Counted from the first letter of the stretch, positions 37,596-47,767 are shown. The stretch: DNA of 64,000 nt from Candidatus Zixiibacteriota bacterium (GCA_028289585.1 JANQPI010000010.1:310001-374000), one strand, 5' to 3'. The notes: a model not told the origin generated them from the letters alone. Numbers and translations are program-made.

Positions 37596-37775
37596 GATAG
37601 CTGTCTCCTGAAAATCTCGCGTATGCTGGTTGGTGGGTCTCCCGAGGCCCTAAGATAGGGCCAGAGCCGGGGGGAGCGTCAAGCAGACTCTCGCGGCACT
37701 GTGATTTCTGTTTGGCATCCGGGCTGAGAGGCGTACGTTGGCGACTGATAACTTCCTGCCGGACAAACTGTTTGC

Positions 37776-39908
37776 ATGAATGATCGAATCATCGGGGACT
37801 ATCGCATCCTGCGTAAAATGGGCGCGGGCGGCATGGCGGCAGCCTATCTGGCCGAACATGTCGAACTCTCCAATCTGCGTGTCGTGCTCAAGGTCCTGCA
37901 CAATCCCGATCCGGCCCTCTCCCAGCGATTCAAACGCGAGGCGAACATCCTTGCCCTGCTCCATCAGTGTCCGCACATCTGCCGCTTCAATCATGTGCTC
38001 TATCCGGACGATCACGAGATGGTCATCGTCATGGAGTACATCGACGGCGTCACACTCGATGCCCTGATCGAGCAAGAACGTGAGATTCCTCTTGCCCGGA
38101 GTCTCCGCATCATCCGCGAAACACTTATTGCTGTCGAGTATGCACACGAGCGTGGTGTTTTTCATCGCGATATCAAACCCGGCAACATCATGGTTGATCA
38201 GGATGGCATTACCAAAGTGATCGACTTCGGCATCGCCCGCGGCACGACCGATATGTCGTTGACCGCTACGCATGCGATGACCGGAACCCCACTTTACATG
38301 GCACCCGAGCAATTCAAACCGGGAGCCGATGTCGACTATGCCCGCTGTGATCTTTACGCCGTCGCCTCGACGCTCTACACGCTCATCTGTCGGCGCGAGC
38401 CGTTTTCCGGCGGCGATGTTGTCGAGATCCTGATGGCGAAGAAGGAAGGTCGGTTCGAGGAGCCATCACGGCTTCTGACATCGCTTCCTCGATCTCTTGA
38501 CGAAATCATTGCCACCGGTTTGCATCCCGATCCCACCGAACGATTTGCCAACGCTACCGCGATGCGCGAGGCAGTTGAGGCGGTATACACTGAGACGACT
38601 GGTCGGACAATGCCCCCCGTTGGCGATAACCAGGGGTGGACCGATGCGGCCGATCCGAAACTACCGTTCCCCGATCTCGATCGTCCCGTCGTCAGGCCGA
38701 AGCGTGGATTGCGGATTCCGCTCTTTCTTGGGTTCGTGCTGGCAGTTGCGCTGCTCGGGGTCGGCTGGTGGTTTATGTTCGGACCCGGAGCGCCACCACC
38801 GGTTGAGCCAGAAGCTGTTGTGGCCGTACCACTGATCGTGCCGGATCGCATCGAGCCCTTCGACACGGTGGTTGCTGAAGCGTCACTACCGGTGTCGTTT
38901 GCCTGGACCGACGCCGCCGATAGTGGCGTAACGTATCAATTCAGTCTCGCTAGAGCACCGTCGATGCGCACTCCCGATACTGTGATCACGCAGGCGACGA
39001 CGACTTTGTCTTTGCTGATCCCTCCTGGCGATCGGTACTGGCAGGTGCAAGCGATGTCGTCGAGCGATACGATCACGTCGGCTATCTTCCGATTGGTCCG
39101 TGCCGAGCCGGCCGCACCGGTTGAGGAGCCAATCGCGGTACCAGGAACGTTGCGCGTTGTTGCCGAAGAACCCGTGACTCTCTATCTCGATGAGCAATTG
39201 CTTGCAACCAACGTAACCGAGTTCGAGCAGGCGCTTGATGCCGGACAGTACGAACTCCGCTACGTGCCACGTGATGATCCGGCTCAAACGTCGGCGGAGA
39301 TGATAACGATCCGAGCGGGGAGGAGTACCCGCAGCCGTGCACCGGAACTGCGCCCTCCGGCCATTCCCGACGTCCTGGTCCGCCGTCTCGATTCCATCGC
39401 CACCGATCTTACGAACCTACTCGCCGGACCGACCAGCCGCAGCTTTCTGGATTCGGAGAAGAAATCGGTAGACGACCTGATCGGATCGGCGGCTCGCTTA
39501 CGCGAAGAAGGACAGGGGGATGAAGCGTTGGCTGAGTACCGGCAGGCGCTTGATCTCTTTGACGAAACCGCCGCGGCGGTCGCGCGCGATAGTGTCGCCG
39601 CTACCGATCCGGTCCGGCAGTACTGGGGCTTTCTCGGGAGCGGCAATATTGATCGCATGAATGCCCTCTATCCTGATGACTCGGCGCAATGGTCAGTCTT
39701 TGCGCGGACGGCGGAGGAAATGACCGTGACATCAACAATTCGTGAGGCAGCTGTTGACCGGCAGACAGGTCGGGCTGCAGTTGAGGTTGATGTGCTCATT
39801 GCCTTCAGCATCCGGCGGGAACGTCAACAAAACGACCTCGCCTACCGGTTCGATCTGCTTCGGAGTGACGGAGCCTGGGTAATCGATCGAATCGAGCCGC
39901 AACAGTAG
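37776..39908 (+). CDS. Hanks-type Ser/Thr protein kinase with TM helix and extracytoplasmic PEGA-like region
   Basis: 'KMGAGGMAAAYLAEH', 'VFHRDIKPGNIMVDQDGITKVIDFGIARG', 'GTPLYMAPEQF'; TM 'IPLFLGFVLAVALLGVGWWFMF'; 'GTLRVVAEEPVTLYLDEQLLATNVTEFEQALDAGQYELRYV'. Confidence 0.93.
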   Translation: MNDRIIGDYRILRKMGAGGMAAAYLAEHVELSNLRVVLKVLHNPDPALSQRFKREANILALLHQCPHICRFNHVLYPDDHEMVIVMEYIDGVTLDALIEQEREIPLARSLRIIRETLIAVEYAHERGVFHRDIKPGNIMVDQDGITKVIDFGIARGTTDMSLTATHAMTGTPLYMAPEQFKPGADVDYARCDLYAVASTLYTLICRREPFSGGDVVEILMAKKEGRFEEPSRLLTSLPRSLDEIIATGLHPDPTERFANATAMREAVEAVYTETTGRTMPPVGDNQGWTDAADPKLPFPDLDRPVVRPKRGLRIPLFLGFVLAVALLGVGWWFMFGPGAPPPVEPEAVVAVPLIVPDRIEPFDTVVAEASLPVSFAWTDAADSGVTYQFSLARAPSMRTPDTVITQATTTLSLLIPPGDRYWQVQAMSSSDTITSAIFRLVRAEPAAPVEEPIAVPGTLRVVAEEPVTLYLDEQLLATNVTEFEQALDAGQYELRYVPRDDPAQTSAEMITIRAGRSTRSRAPELRPPAIPDVLVRRLDSIATDLTNLLAGPTSRSFLDSEKKSVDDLIGSAARLREEGQGDEALAEYRQALDLFDETAAAVARDSVAATDPVRQYWGFLGSGNIDRMNALYPDDSAQWSVFARTAEEMTVTSTIREAAVDRQTGRAAVEVDVLIAFSIRRERQQNDLAYRFDLLRSDGAWVIDRIEPQQ

Positions 39909-39952
39909 CGAACACACGACGACCGACCGAACGGCCGGACAAGGAGAATAGC

Positions 39953-41242
39953 ATGCGACCATTGAGAACGATAATTGGGATCGGGGCAATAGCTGTCGGT
40001 TTGGGGGTAACCGCACCCGCTAATGGCCTGTCCATTCGGGATGAAATCGGACAGGTCTTCCTCGACCTGCTAAATCCGAATGGAAACGCAACCGCGTCGC
40101 GAGGCAGATTTATCCCCGACGACGGTACCGCTACTGCGGGAATCGCGGCGAGCCTCACGAACCTCGTGGCGATCAACGCTGCGTCGTTCCCGTTGACCTC
40201 ATCGTCGGCAGTCACCACGTTTGATTTCTCAACCGGCGTTCCGGTGCCAGTGCTCACGTCCGCTGGTCCGATCTTCTCCGACCGGGCCGAAACGATCGGC
40301 AAGAAGCGGTTTGCTATCGGTACGAATCTGTCGTTCTTCTCGCTCTCGGAGATTCGCGGCATCTCGACCGAAGACATTGAGATCGCCTTCCAGAATAATG
40401 GTGATACGGAAAACGACGGTACGTTCGGCAACGACTCGTGGGAACATGATTACATTGATGTCGATCTGGAACTCGATGTCTCCGCGATCGTCTTCGGAGT
40501 CTATGGCACGTATGGCGTTAGTGACCGTCTTGACGTTGGCTTTGGTATTCCGCTGGTAAGCCTGTCGGTAACCGCTCAGGCGACCGGAAACATCGTCAGT
40601 CGTTCCGGCAACTACAGCTATGATGGTGGCGAGCTCGTCAGCCAATCACAACAGATCGAACGGTCATCGTTCGGTGTCGGTGACCTCGCTATGCGCTTCA
40701 AATATGCGTTTAACTCGTGGAATGGAACCGATATCGCTCTACTCGGCGAACTCCGCCTCCCGACTGGTGATGAGGAAAACTTTCTGGGGGCCGGCTCGGC
40801 CAGCTATGGTCTGGCGTTGGTTGCGTCACGCGTTTACGGCGACTGGGTCCCTCATGTTAACTTAGGCTATACCGTGCGGGCATCCGAGCTTGATCGGGAT
40901 GAAGTAAACATCAATATCGGCTACGATTTCCAGATTTCGCCCACCGTAACTCTGGTTTCCGATTGGATCGGTGACTTCGAAGTTGGGGGTGAAGCTGATG
41001 ACATCATTCTCCCCGGTGTCACTGAAGTTGATAATGCCGGATCGGGTTTCCCGACACCGACTGTTTTCCGCGGAACCAATATCCCGGAGCAGACCGGCGA
41101 TAACATTACGAGTGCGTCCTTCGGTATGAAATGGGCGCCGACGCAGCGGTCGTTGTTCACGTTCAACTTATTGCTGCCGACGAACGACGGCGGGTTACGC
41201 TCGCCGGTCGTGCCGACATTCGGCTTCGAGTGGACATTCTAG
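39953..41242 (+). CDS. Putative outer-membrane beta-barrel protein
   Basis: Signal peptide, alternating-hydrophobicity strands, C-terminal aromatic 'TFGFEWTF'. Confidence 0.6.
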   Translation: MRPLRTIIGIGAIAVGLGVTAPANGLSIRDEIGQVFLDLLNPNGNATASRGRFIPDDGTATAGIAASLTNLVAINAASFPLTSSSAVTTFDFSTGVPVPVLTSAGPIFSDRAETIGKKRFAIGTNLSFFSLSEIRGISTEDIEIAFQNNGDTENDGTFGNDSWEHDYIDVDLELDVSAIVFGVYGTYGVSDRLDVGFGIPLVSLSVTAQATGNIVSRSGNYSYDGGELVSQSQQIERSSFGVGDLAMRFKYAFNSWNGTDIALLGELRLPTGDEENFLGAGSASYGLALVASRVYGDWVPHVNLGYTVRASELDRDEVNINIGYDFQISPTVTLVSDWIGDFEVGGEADDIILPGVTEVDNAGSGFPTPTVFRGTNIPEQTGDNITSASFGMKWAPTQRSLFTFNLLLPTNDGGLRSPVVPTFGFEWTF

Positions 41243-41269
41243 ACATTCTCGGCCATCGCAACGATCACC

Positions 41270-41298
41270 AGCGCCCCTGTCGAATCGGCAGGGGCGCT
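41270..41298 (+). terminator. Hairpin terminator
   Basis: AGCGCCCCTG-N9-CAGGGGCGCT, 28 nt after the stop at 41242. Confidence 0.6.
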
Positions 41299-41441
41299 GT
41301 GACATACGCACATCTGGCGATTTCTCCCGTTGTGCTCAGGTCCCGTTTGCTATTCACCGGGGCTTGCGTTTGCATGGCAGACTACTATGCTAGGTGCTGG
41401 AATGCCAGTATGTGGGCCGATTTCGGTATCCTAACCAAATC

Positions 41442-41455
41442 GGTAAACGTTTACC
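41442..41455. promoter_or_regulatory. Perfect 14-bp palindrome GGTAAACGTTTACC, LacI-family-type operator candidate
   Basis: Self-complementary with central CG; 22 bp upstream of ATG 41478 of the trehalose operon. Confidence 0.6.
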
Positions 41456-41477
41456 CTCTCCGACCGATGGTTACGTT

Positions 41478-42137
41478 ATGAGATTTGATATCAAAGACTG
41501 CACTCTGATTACCCGTATGGGCGGTGTCGACCCTGCAATCTCTGCCCGTGAGCTGCGCGAACGACTGGCAATCTGCCCCAATGAATGTCTCTTCCACCAC
41601 CTTTGCGAGACAGTTGTTCGACCGACGTTCGATGATCCCGAATTCCCGAATGACTTTGCGGCGTGGTCGGCCCGATCCCTGCGCGATCGAGTGCTGGCCG
41701 AGAAGCTGGGCGTGGTCAATCCGTATCACTACGATTCATTGGAGCAGGTTCGGGAGGTGATGATCGAGATATTGGATGATCGACTCCATGATATGCCGTT
41801 CATCCCGACCGTACCGCAGGGCGAGGAGTTCACCTTCATGCAGGCCGTCACCGTCGTCTTCGACACGGGAGTCGGTCTTGAAAACGTCAATGACTTTGTA
41901 CAGATGCTCCCGCGTATGTCAAACGGCTCGATCTACTATCATTTCATCGAAGCACGCCGACGTACCGTTGCGCACATTGACGACTTCTCCGCCTGGCTGG
42001 TTGAACTGCCGGAGGAGACCGCATCCCTTCGCGAAGCCCTTCACCATGTCGATTTCTACTACTTGTCGATTGCCGAGGTGCGCGAGCGGCTTGTCGCAGC
42101 GGTAGAAAAGGCTGTCATCTCTCGGGTGCTCTCATGA
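41478..42137 (+). CDS. DUF5752-like protein
   Basis: Soluble ~219-aa protein 'IKDCTLITRMGG...FHHLCETVVRPTFDDPEFPNDFAAWSARSLRDRVLAEKLGVVNPY' first in a trehalose operon; family call from memory. Confidence 0.6.
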   Translation: MRFDIKDCTLITRMGGVDPAISARELRERLAICPNECLFHHLCETVVRPTFDDPEFPNDFAAWSARSLRDRVLAEKLGVVNPYHYDSLEQVREVMIEILDDRLHDMPFIPTVPQGEEFTFMQAVTVVFDTGVGLENVNDFVQMLPRMSNGSIYYHFIEARRRTVAHIDDFSAWLVELPEETASLREALHHVDFYYLSIAEVRERLVAAVEKAVISRVLS

Positions 42138-43372
42138 TCAACCGGTTACTCAGTTACGAATCGATCGTTGGTGCTCCCGCTATCAGCCAGATCCGTCAGC
42201 TCGCCGCACCCCTTGAAGGTGCCTCGGTCGTCCATGTGAATTCCACGCGCGTTGGCGGTGGTGTGGCTGAGATTCTCGCCTGGTTGGTGCCGATGATGCA
42301 GGAGCTCGGTCTCGATGTCGATTGGGAAGTCGTTACCGGCAACGCTGCCTTTTTTGACGTTACGAAGACGTTTCACAATGGTCTCCAGGGTAAACCGGTG
42401 CCACTTCCGTCGTCGATGATTCAGGCATACGAAGAGGTCAGCGATGCCAATGCCGAGCGTCTACGCGACAAACTCGAGGCCGCCGACTTTGTCATTATTC
42501 ACGATCCGCAGCCGGCCCGTCTGTTGAAACTCTGTCCCAATCGCAAGGGGATGTGGGTCTGGCGATGTCATATCGACGCCTCCCATCCCAACCGTCGGAT
42601 CTGGAACTATCTCCGTCAACAGGTTGAGGGCTATAACGCGTCGATCTTCTCGATGCCCAGCTTTGCCAAGTCGCTGCCGCATCCGCAGTTCATTATTGCA
42701 CCATCGATTGACCCGCTGTCCGACAAGAATCGGGATCTTGAGGATACGTTCATCTCACAGACACTCGAACGTCACGGAATCCCTAACGATGCCCCGCTGA
42801 TTACGCAGGTGTCTCGATTCGATCGCTTCAAAGATCCGATTGGTGTCATTGAGGGGTTTAAGCTGCTTAACAGCTCCACCGATGCCCACTTAGTGCTTGC
42901 CGGTGGTGGTGCCACTGATGACCCCGAAGGGCAGGCGGTGTACGACGAGGTCATTGAGGCTGCCGATGCCGATCCGCGCATTCATGTGTTACTCCTACCT
43001 GGAGATGCGCATCGGGAGATCAACGCGTTACAGCGAGCGTCGGTTGTGGTCGTGCAGAAATCGCTTCAGGAGGGCTTCGGCCTGACTGTAACCGAAGCGA
43101 TGTGGAAGGGCAAACCGGTGATCGGTGGCAACGCCGGCGGTATTCGGTTGCAGGTCTACAATCACTACACGGGTTTTCTGGTCGAATCACCGCAGGGGAT
43201 GGCATTGCGTATTCGTGAGTTGTTACGTCACCCGCGAAAACGCAGTCGCATGGGCGCGACCGCCAAGCAGCTGGTGACCGAGAACTTCCTGCTCGTCAGG
43301 CATCTCCGCGAGTATCTCACGTTGATGCTCGGTGTTCGGTCGGGACTTGCGAATCACCTGGTGGCCCAGTAA
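42134..43372 (+). CDS. treT: Trehalose synthase TreT-like glycosyltransferase (GT4)
   Basis: 'VVHVNSTRVGGGVAEILAWLVPMMQELGLDVDWEVV', 'DFVIIHDPQPARLL', 'EGFGLTVTEAMWKGKPVIGGNAGGIRLQV'. Confidence 0.85.
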   Translation: MINRLLSYESIVGAPAISQIRQLAAPLEGASVVHVNSTRVGGGVAEILAWLVPMMQELGLDVDWEVVTGNAAFFDVTKTFHNGLQGKPVPLPSSMIQAYEEVSDANAERLRDKLEAADFVIIHDPQPARLLKLCPNRKGMWVWRCHIDASHPNRRIWNYLRQQVEGYNASIFSMPSFAKSLPHPQFIIAPSIDPLSDKNRDLEDTFISQTLERHGIPNDAPLITQVSRFDRFKDPIGVIEGFKLLNSSTDAHLVLAGGGATDDPEGQAVYDEVIEAADADPRIHVLLLPGDAHREINALQRASVVVVQKSLQEGFGLTVTEAMWKGKPVIGGNAGGIRLQVYNHYTGFLVESPQGMALRIRELLRHPRKRSRMGATAKQLVTENFLLVRHLREYLTLMLGVRSGLANHLVAQ

Positions 43373-43384
43373 GCTGTTAGCGTC

Positions 43385-44173
43385 GTGTCGACGCCCCCGT
43401 ACCAGCTAAATACCGAATGGCTCCGCCGCCAACTGGATCCGTTTCCCGCACGAAAGCTACTGCTCGATTTCGACGGTACATTGGCGCCATTCGCGGTCGA
43501 CCGCATGTCGGTCAACATCTACCCCGACGTCTTACCGGTTCTGGAACGTCTGAATAATAATCCCCGCACCCGACCGACAATCATCTCCGGTCGCACGATT
43601 GCCGATCTCGAACGACTTATTCCTCTGACACCCCTCCCCGAGCTGTGGGGAAGCCACGGTTTGGAGCGGCGTCATGCCGACGGATCTCGCGCCGATCGAC
43701 CTCTGACCTCGGCATTTCTGACCGGATTTCATGAAATCGCACAATGGGCAGGTACCGCGCTCCCCGCGGAGGCGGTCGAGCACAAGGCGACCGGAATCGC
43801 CTTTCACTGGCGTGGACGCGAAGCAGTCGAAGCCGCCGCGATGAGAGAGAGGATCGACACCGAATGGTCACACCACCTTGAGGCATTTGATATGGTCTGC
43901 CACGAATTCGATGGCGGCGTTGAGTTGAGGTTCGAAAAAGGGACCAAAGCGGATGCGGTGCGGGTGATTCGTGACGAATCCGGCCCGGAGGTGCTTCTGG
44001 CCTATCTCGGAGATGATTGGACCGATGAGGATGCTTTTGCGGCCCTCAATCCACCGTCGCTGGCGGTTCTGGTCCGCCCTGAACGTCGCCCAACCGCGGC
44101 TCAACTTTGGTTGAAACCGCCTGAGGAACTCGCGACCTTTCTCACAATTTGGGGCGAATTCGGGGACGTATGA
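43385..44173 (+). CDS. otsB: Trehalose-6-phosphate phosphatase
   Basis: 'LLLDFDGTLAPF', 'IISGRTIADLERLIPL', 'GSHGLERR', 'YLGDDWTDEDAFAAL'. Confidence 0.92.
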   Translation: MSTPPYQLNTEWLRRQLDPFPARKLLLDFDGTLAPFAVDRMSVNIYPDVLPVLERLNNNPRTRPTIISGRTIADLERLIPLTPLPELWGSHGLERRHADGSRADRPLTSAFLTGFHEIAQWAGTALPAEAVEHKATGIAFHWRGREAVEAAAMRERIDTEWSHHLEAFDMVCHEFDGGVELRFEKGTKADAVRVIRDESGPEVLLAYLGDDWTDEDAFAALNPPSLAVLVRPERRPTAAQLWLKPPEELATFLTIWGEFGDV

Positions 44174-45612
44174 CACACTACGACAAAATCATTCTGGTTT
44201 CCAACCGACTCCCGGTGCACATTGAGCCGACCGGTGATGAATCGTGGGAGGTTCTGCCTGCCTCCGGCGGACTCGTAACCGCATTGTCGCCTCTGATGAA
44301 ACGCCGTCACGGTACCTGGATTGGCTGGGCCGGCTGTGCGGATCATGTCCCGGCGGATCGGCTACTCGCTGATTTCTCTCGTGACCATGACTATGAAGTG
44401 CGAGCGGTTCCTCTGCGGGAGGCACAGATTCAGAAATACTATCGAGGTTTTTCAAACCAATCAATTTGGCCACTCTTCCACGACATGCTCGGCTATGCTT
44501 CGTTTGACACGGCCAACTGGGAGCAGTACGTAGACGTCAATTCCGTTTTCGCCGAAACGGTTCGGGAGCAGCTCTGGGGTAACTCATTCGTCTGGATTCA
44601 TGACTATCAGCTTCTGCTGGTTGGACGAGCACTCCGCGACCGAGGGGTCGATCAGACGCTCAATTTCTTTCTCCACATACCGTTTCCGTCCCGCGATCTT
44701 TTCGCTCGCATGCCCTGGAAGGTTGACTTGCTGGAAGCGATGCTTGCGTACGACCACATTGGCTTTCAGACCCAGAAAGACCTCGCAAACTTCATCCAGT
44801 GCGTCAAAGTGTTCGTTCCCGAGGTGACCGTTCGCGGGCGAGCTGGTCGGGGCATTGCGCGCTTTGGTGGACGTGAAGTACGGCTCGGCGAGTATCCGAT
44901 CTCAATCGATTTTGATGAATTCAATCAGGGGGCCACACAACCCGGGGCGGCCGAGGCGGCCTGGTACATTCGAGAAAATATGAAGGCGCCTTTCCTGATG
45001 CTCGGGCTTGATCGGCTCGATTACACCAAGGGTATTCCCGACCGGTTCCTCGCATTAGAGCGGGCCCTGGAAAAGTATCCCGATCTTCAGGAGAAAATCT
45101 CTCTTGTTCAGGTCGTTGTTCCGAGCCGGCTCAACGTTCCGGAGTACGCAGGTTTGAAGGAAGAACTCGACGCCCTGGCGGGACGAATCAATGGTCGCTT
45201 TTCGCGCCATGGCTGGCTACCAATCTACTACGTCTTCAATTCACTCGACCGAACGCAGCTCCTGGGACATTATCGGGCCTGCGATGTCGCGCTGATCACC
45301 CCTCTCCGTGATGGTATGAATCTGGTTGCGAAAGAGTACGTCGCGTCATCAGTCGATGGTCAAGGCGTGCTCATTCTGTCAGAATTTGCGGGTGCCGCTC
45401 AGCAACTTCACCGCGGTGGATTGCTCGTCAATCCCTACGATCGTGAGGCGACTGCCGATGCGATCTATCAGGCCTACACGATGGAACCCGAGGAGAAGCG
45501 TCGCCGTATGCGTCGCTTGCGGGCCGAAGTCCGCCGGAATAACGTCCATAAATGGGTCGGTCGCTTCCTCTCTGAGCAGGTTTCCGAAGCGGCCACGACG
45601 TCGGTTTCTTAA
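44170..45612 (+). CDS. otsA: Alpha,alpha-trehalose-phosphate synthase
   Basis: 'ILVSNRLPVHIEP', 'VWIHDYQLLLVGRALRDRG', 'FLHIPFPSRDLFARMPW', 'LDRLDYTKGIPDRFLALE', 'RDGMNLVAKEYVAS'; ATGA overlap with otsB. Confidence 0.95.
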   Translation: MTHYDKIILVSNRLPVHIEPTGDESWEVLPASGGLVTALSPLMKRRHGTWIGWAGCADHVPADRLLADFSRDHDYEVRAVPLREAQIQKYYRGFSNQSIWPLFHDMLGYASFDTANWEQYVDVNSVFAETVREQLWGNSFVWIHDYQLLLVGRALRDRGVDQTLNFFLHIPFPSRDLFARMPWKVDLLEAMLAYDHIGFQTQKDLANFIQCVKVFVPEVTVRGRAGRGIARFGGREVRLGEYPISIDFDEFNQGATQPGAAEAAWYIRENMKAPFLMLGLDRLDYTKGIPDRFLALERALEKYPDLQEKISLVQVVVPSRLNVPEYAGLKEELDALAGRINGRFSRHGWLPIYYVFNSLDRTQLLGHYRACDVALITPLRDGMNLVAKEYVASSVDGQGVLILSEFAGAAQQLHRGGLLVNPYDREATADAIYQAYTMEPEEKRRRMRRLRAEVRRNNVHKWVGRFLSEQVSEAATTSVS

Positions 45613-45691
45613 CTCGTCATTATCCCGCTTGCCTGCCGACTGCTTCCACTGCATGTATGCGATCTCGACATAACCGGAAGGGGGCGTTCGT

Positions 45692-47080
45692 TTGAAGATT
45701 GTCACTGATCCTGCCGAAGCCGTCAACACCGGTACGCTGCCGCCTCGCTCGGTCGTGTACATGGCGGGCAACGCCGGCACGCCCCAGCGGCTCATCGACC
45801 AAATCGTTGATGATGACACCATTAGACATATTGCGATCTATGTCGTTCTCCCGCTAGGTGACGCTGCCGTGCGACTCTACAGTGAGTCGGTCTGCAAACG
45901 CGTTACACATCGGGTTATCTTCAATAGCTACGCTACGCGCGAGGCGGTGAACCAGGGGTGGGCGAAGTACCACCCGATGCACTTATCGGAGATCCCTCGG
46001 TACATTCGGGAGGGTAACGGTATCGATGTTGCCCTGCTGAGCGTCGCCGGCCCCGATGCCGGCGGAAACTACTCACTCGGCACGACTGTCGAAGGCGTGC
46101 GAGCGGCTATTCGCTCGGCGCGTGCCAAGGGCGGCAAGGTAATCGCCGAGCGCAATCAACAGATGCCGTTTGTCCTCGGTACAACGGTGCCGGAGAGCGA
46201 GATCGACATTTTATTGGAGACCGACTATGCACTTCCGACATCTCCGGTTCGCCCTCCGGACAGTACCGCTCGTCGGATCGGCGACATGATTGCCGGAATG
46301 TTTATCTCCGATGGTGGTTCGGGCAGTCCCGGGTCCACACTGCAGTACGGGATTGGCGAGGTTCCCGAGGCTGTGACCGACGCGATCTTGGCACGAGGCT
46401 ACCGGAACCTCGGGATCCATACCGAGCTGTTTGCCGGGGCAATGCGTCGACTTGCCGAGGCCGGTGCGGTTACGAACTTTTGGCGTAAGAACATGTCGTT
46501 TTCTACGTCGGCGATTTTCCTGGCCGAAGATCAGGCCGGATATCGCTGGTTCGACTTCAATAGTTCGATTCAGTCACGGGGCTGTGACTACACCAACTCG
46601 GTCTACACCATAGCCGAGCAGCCACGAATGGTGGCAATCAACTCGGCGATTGGCGTCGATCTCTCCGGCAACGTTTGGGCTGACTCGCTTGATGCTCGCA
46701 AAATCTATAGCGGGGTTGGTGGCCAAGCCGATTTCATTCGGGGCGCGCAATACTCCGATGGTGGTCTTGCGATCATCGCACTCCGCTCACGGACGCGCGA
46801 CGGCCGACCCAAAATTGTCGATCGTTGTCCGGCTGGCATTACGACGACGGCGATCCCTGCCGATCAGGTCGTCATCGTCACTGAACATGGGGTCTTTGAT
46901 CCGCGTCGACTATCTCAGGGGGAAAAGGCGGTTGGGATTGCCCATCTCGCGCATCCTGATGACCGCGATGAACTGCTCCGAATCGTTCATGACGATCCCG
47001 CGTTTCACAACGTTGACCTGACGTTGTATAAGGGAGTACCCGGTTTCACGCCCTACGAACGGGCCGGTGAACGCGGGTAA
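45692..47080 (+). CDS. Acetyl-CoA hydrolase/CoA-transferase family protein
   Basis: 'LGIHTELF' (predicted catalytic Glu), 'IYSGVGGQADFIRGAQYSDGGLAIIAL', 'VVIVTEHGVFDPR'; TTG start with upstream GGAAGGGGG. Confidence 0.88.
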   Translation: MKIVTDPAEAVNTGTLPPRSVVYMAGNAGTPQRLIDQIVDDDTIRHIAIYVVLPLGDAAVRLYSESVCKRVTHRVIFNSYATREAVNQGWAKYHPMHLSEIPRYIREGNGIDVALLSVAGPDAGGNYSLGTTVEGVRAAIRSARAKGGKVIAERNQQMPFVLGTTVPESEIDILLETDYALPTSPVRPPDSTARRIGDMIAGMFISDGGSGSPGSTLQYGIGEVPEAVTDAILARGYRNLGIHTELFAGAMRRLAEAGAVTNFWRKNMSFSTSAIFLAEDQAGYRWFDFNSSIQSRGCDYTNSVYTIAEQPRMVAINSAIGVDLSGNVWADSLDARKIYSGVGGQADFIRGAQYSDGGLAIIALRSRTRDGRPKIVDRCPAGITTTAIPADQVVIVTEHGVFDPRRLSQGEKAVGIAHLAHPDDRDELLRIVHDDPAFHNVDLTLYKGVPGFTPYERAGERG

Positions 47081-47149
47081 GGAAGCGCGATGATCTTCGA
47101 CTCACGGTTGCCAGGGAACGTAAGTTAGGTTGCCGAGGTTGGAACGGTT

Positions 47150-47767
47150 ATGAAAGACTATCTCAGCATTCTTATTGTCGGAACGGTGCTCGGTGCCTCG
47201 TGGCTCGGGCTCTCCGGCTGCGGCTCGTCGACTGCCGACGACCGGACCGACGCGATCTCTGCGGTCGAACTCGACGAACGCTGGTCCGGGATCACGGCCG
47301 ATAGAAAGGATCCAGACATGACGAAGAAAGTCGTGAAGTCCGACGCCGAATGGCGGGCGGAGTTAACTCCTGAGCAGTACCATATTCTTCGCGAGGGAGG
47401 CACCGAGCGTGCCTTTACTGGCGCCTTGTATCAGAACAAAGACACCGGAACGTACCTCTGTGCCGCCTGCGGTCAGGAGCTCTTTGCTTCAGATCACAAA
47501 TACGAATCGGGCAGCGGGTGGCCGAGCTTCTATCAGCCGGCCAACGGTCGTGGTATCGACGAGAAAGTCGATCGGTCGTTTGGGATGCACCGCACTGAGG
47601 TCACCTGCAGTCGCTGTGATTCGCATCTCGGTCATGTCTTCGATGATGGTCCTCAGCCGACCGGGCAGCGCTACTGCATAAACTCCGCAGCGTTGTCGTT
47701 CCGCGAAGCAGGGGAGGAATCGAAAACGGATCCGGCTGCCGAGGATTCAGCCGACAACCCGTCTTAA
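47150..47767 (+). CDS. msrB: Peptide-methionine (R)-S-oxide reductase, predicted lipoprotein
   Basis: Lipobox 'LSGC'; zinc CxxC pairs 'CAAC', 'CSRC'; 'GSGWPSF', '[26 protein letters not shown]'. Confidence 0.92.
   Translation: MKDYLSILIVGTVLGASWLGLSGCGSSTADDRTDAISAVELDERWSGITADRKDPDMTKKVVKSDAEWRAELTPEQYHILREGGTERAFTGALYQNKDTGTYLCAACGQELFASDHKYESGSGWPSFYQPANGRGIDEKVDRSFGMHRTEVTCSRCDSHLGHVFDDGPQPTGQRYCINSAALSFREAGEESKTDPAAEDSADNPS

Noticed and set aside
45692-47080. Suspected loss of the catalytic Glu in the CoA-transferase ('INSAIGVDLSGNV' instead of '...AIEVDL...')
   Set aside because: The residue I associate with catalysis lies in 'GIHTEL', which is intact. The other position is variable in known members.
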